Positions 5,357 through 6,404 of a stretch of DNA of 6,404 bases are shown piece after piece. The stretch is from NCBI GenBank assembly GCA_035264445.1, contig DATFQE010000055.1, positions 1 through 6,404 of the forward strand. Reading direction: 5' to 3'. Under the pieces are notes generated by a model. The model had not been told where the DNA came from, did no database searches, and saw only the letters and a list, made by a program, of their open reading frames with translations. How positions within the stretch are numbered: position 1 is the first letter of the stretch; each line of letters opens with the position of its first letter. The translations under genes and the position numbers were made by a program. The stretch is from DATFQE01 sp035264445 (lineage in GTDB: Bacteria; Actinomycetota; Thermoleophilia; Gaiellales; Gaiellaceae).

Positions 5357-6141
5357 AGCTCGGAGCGGACGGCCCAGAGATCCGGGAAGAACGGCTTGTG
5401 GAGCGTCTCGCGCAGGTATGCAGCGCCGGGAGAGCCGCCCGTGCCCGGCCGCGCGCCGATCGTGCGCTCGACCATCTTCACGTGGTGGTAGCGCCACTCC
5501 ATGAGACCCTCGTCGAAGTCGACCATCCGCTCGGCGACGAGCGCGGGAGCCCCGTCGTCCCGGTAGGCCTCGAGCAGCGCGCGCTGTACGGCCTCGGACT
5601 CGACGACCGGCTGGGTGACGTCCCGCTCGAGGATCTCCGCCGGGATCTCGTAGCCCCTCGAGTTCACGTAACGAAGGAACGAGTCGTAGACCGACCGCCG
5701 CGTCATCGCCGCCCGGACGCGCTCGCGGTCGACGCTGCCCTCGTGGTAGGCGCCGAGCACGCCGGGGTCGCGGCGGCCCAGGATCGCCTCGAGCTCGCGA
5801 AACTGCCCGGACTGGAAGCCCGACGCCGATTCGAGCCGCTCGCGGAACGCGAGGAACTGGACCGGCGTCATCGTCTCGATCACGTCCAGCTGCGCGACGA
5901 CCAGCTTGAGGATCGTCAGCAGCCGCTTGAACGTCGCCGAGGCCCGCGCCTCGTTGCCCTCCTCGAGCATCCGCTGGAGGTAGCCGAGCTCGTGGATCAG
6001 CTGCTTGAACCAGAGCTCGTAGACCTGGTGGACGACGATGAAGAGGATCTCGTCGTGCTCGTCGGAGCGCGGGCGCTGGGCGCCGAGGATCTCCTCGAGC
6101 GCGAGGTACGACGTATAGGTGAGCGACTTGTCCTGGGTCAC
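5353..6141 (-). CDS. kynA: Tryptophan 2,3-dioxygenase
   Basis: This heme enzyme inserts O2 into L-tryptophan to give N-formyl-L-kynurenine, the first step of the kynurenine pathway. The 262-aa cytosolic protein is close to the usual bacterial length. Key elements are LTYTSYLALEEIL, the distal His in FIVVHQVYELWFKQL (H38), the carboxylate-binding Arg in FLAFRERLESASGFQ (R100), and the proximal heme-ligand region MEWRYHHVKMVERTIG (H220 by alignment with the known WRxxH pattern). The substrate loop GTGGSPG (T234) follows, and the protein ends with AAYLRETLHKPFFPDLW. SPG replaces the common SSG in that loop. The start is GTG at 6141, overlapping the acyl-CoA dehydrogenase stop by 4 nt (GTGA). AAGGA lies 3 nt upstream as a somewhat close ribosome-binding site. 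The gene is followed by kynureninase through another 4-nt overlap. Confidence 0.96.
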   Translation of the reverse strand: MTQDKSLTYTSYLALEEILGAQRPRSDEHDEILFIVVHQVYELWFKQLIHELGYLQRMLEEGNEARASATFKRLLTILKLVVAQLDVIETMTPVQFLAFRERLESASGFQSGQFRELEAILGRRDPGVLGAYHEGSVDRERVRAAMTRRSVYDSFLRYVNSRGYEIPAEILERDVTQPVVESEAVQRALLEAYRDDGAPALVAERMVDFDEGLMEWRYHHVKMVERTIGARPGTGGSPGAAYLRETLHKPFFPDLWAVRSEL

Positions 6142-6404
6142 GTTTCCTTGAGCTCCCTGAAGAGCTCCCTCGCGATGATCTCGCGTTGCACCTCGGAGGC
6201 GCCTTCGTAGATGCGCGGCGCGCGCACCTCACGGTAGAGGTGCTCGAGCAGGTGGCCCTGCTTCAACGCGCGCGCGCCGTGGACCTGGATCGCCACGTCG
6301 ACCGCCTTCTGCGCCACTTCGGTCGCGAAGAGCTTCGCCATGGCCGACGCCTTGCGGACCGGCCGCACCCCGGCGTCGTACTGCTCGGCTGCGTCCCGGA
6401 CGAG
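6138..6404 (-). CDS. Acyl-CoA dehydrogenase, C-terminal end (partial)
   Basis: Only the last 88 residues are in the window, and the frame is open to the right edge. They form the C-terminal helical domain of the FAD-dependent acyl-CoA dehydrogenase family: KASAMAKLFATEVAQKAV, AIQVHGARALKQG, LEHLYREVRAPRIYEGASEV, then QREIIAREL. The Glu in IYEG (residue 67 of the fragment) is at the position of the catalytic base of MCAD-type enzymes. HGARAL departs from the common HGGxG form. The internal GTG at 6368 is not a plausible start, since homologous sequence continues upstream of it (LVRDAAEQYDAG). The stop overlaps the dioxygenase start, so the genes are probably co-transcribed. Substrate specificity cannot be judged from this piece. 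Confidence 0.93.
   Translation of the reverse strand, partial: LVRDAAEQYDAGVRPVRKASAMAKLFATEVAQKAVDVAIQVHGARALKQGHLLEHLYREVRAPRIYEGASEVQREIIARELFRELKET

Noticed and set aside
4538..5491. Long plus-strand ORF (317 codons) opposite kynureninase.
   Set aside because: It lies entirely antisense to kynureninase and the end of the dioxygenase, and its composition is typical of mirror ORFs in GC-rich DNA. No domain is recognisable.
5317..6210. Long plus-strand ORF (297 codons) opposite the dioxygenase.
   Set aside because: It mirrors a confidently identified enzyme gene on the other strand. The Leu/Asp/Arg-rich low-complexity translation has no motif.
5357..6232. In-frame N-terminal extension of kynureninase across the dioxygenase gene.
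   Set aside because: The extension is Arg/Ala/Gly-rich shadow translation of the dioxygenase in another frame. Kynureninase similarity begins at the TTG at 5356.
1..6404. tRNA, rRNA, CRISPR arrays, insertion sequences, phage attachment sites, riboswitches.
   Set aside because: I saw no cloverleaf, no regularly spaced repeats, no transposase or terminal inverted repeats, and no recognisable riboswitch core. Nearly all sequence right of 377 is coding.

Overview
The window is very GC-rich, and its real genes use G or C at most third codon positions. Gene content (HTH-TPR regulator, MEDS-HATPase anti-sigma protein, acyl-CoA dehydrogenase, bacterial kynurenine pathway, GTG/TTG starts) fits a high-GC actinobacterium, perhaps a soil lineage such as Thermoleophilia/Solirubrobacterales. 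The taxonomic guess rests on protein style only and was not tested by any search.

Left region (1-376): a probable 3' end of a plus-strand gene stops at 86. It faces a minus-strand 28-codon micro-ORF (128-214) with a consensus Shine-Dalgarno across a GC-rich hairpin (93-114). The micro-ORF has a candidate promoter and symmetric elements upstream, and is divergent from the next gene.

Middle region (377-3930): an XRE-type HTH protein with a long TPR array reads rightward and ends 1 nt from a convergent gene for a MEDS sensor fused to an RsbW/SpoIIAB-like HATPase. Divergent from that gene is an exported protein that looks like a TIM-barrel glycoside hydrolase.

Right region (3927-6404): a minus-strand cluster, probably one operon, reads acyl-CoA dehydrogenase (cut by the window edge), tryptophan 2,3-dioxygenase, kynureninase and a 79-aa helical protein. 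The first three genes overlap by 4 nt (GTGA and TTGA junctions). The dioxygenase makes N-formylkynurenine from tryptophan, and kynureninase cleaves kynurenine to anthranilate and alanine. The formamidase for the step between them is not in this window. The last gene and the exported protein share a CTAG at their stops.

The most provocative arrangement is at the left: a cytoplasmic HTH-TPR protein divergent from a tiny peptide with a basic N-terminus, a hydrophobic core and a short polar/Pro tail. This is the layout of Firmicute Rgg/SHP-type (RRNPP) peptide signalling. It is offered as a hypothesis only.
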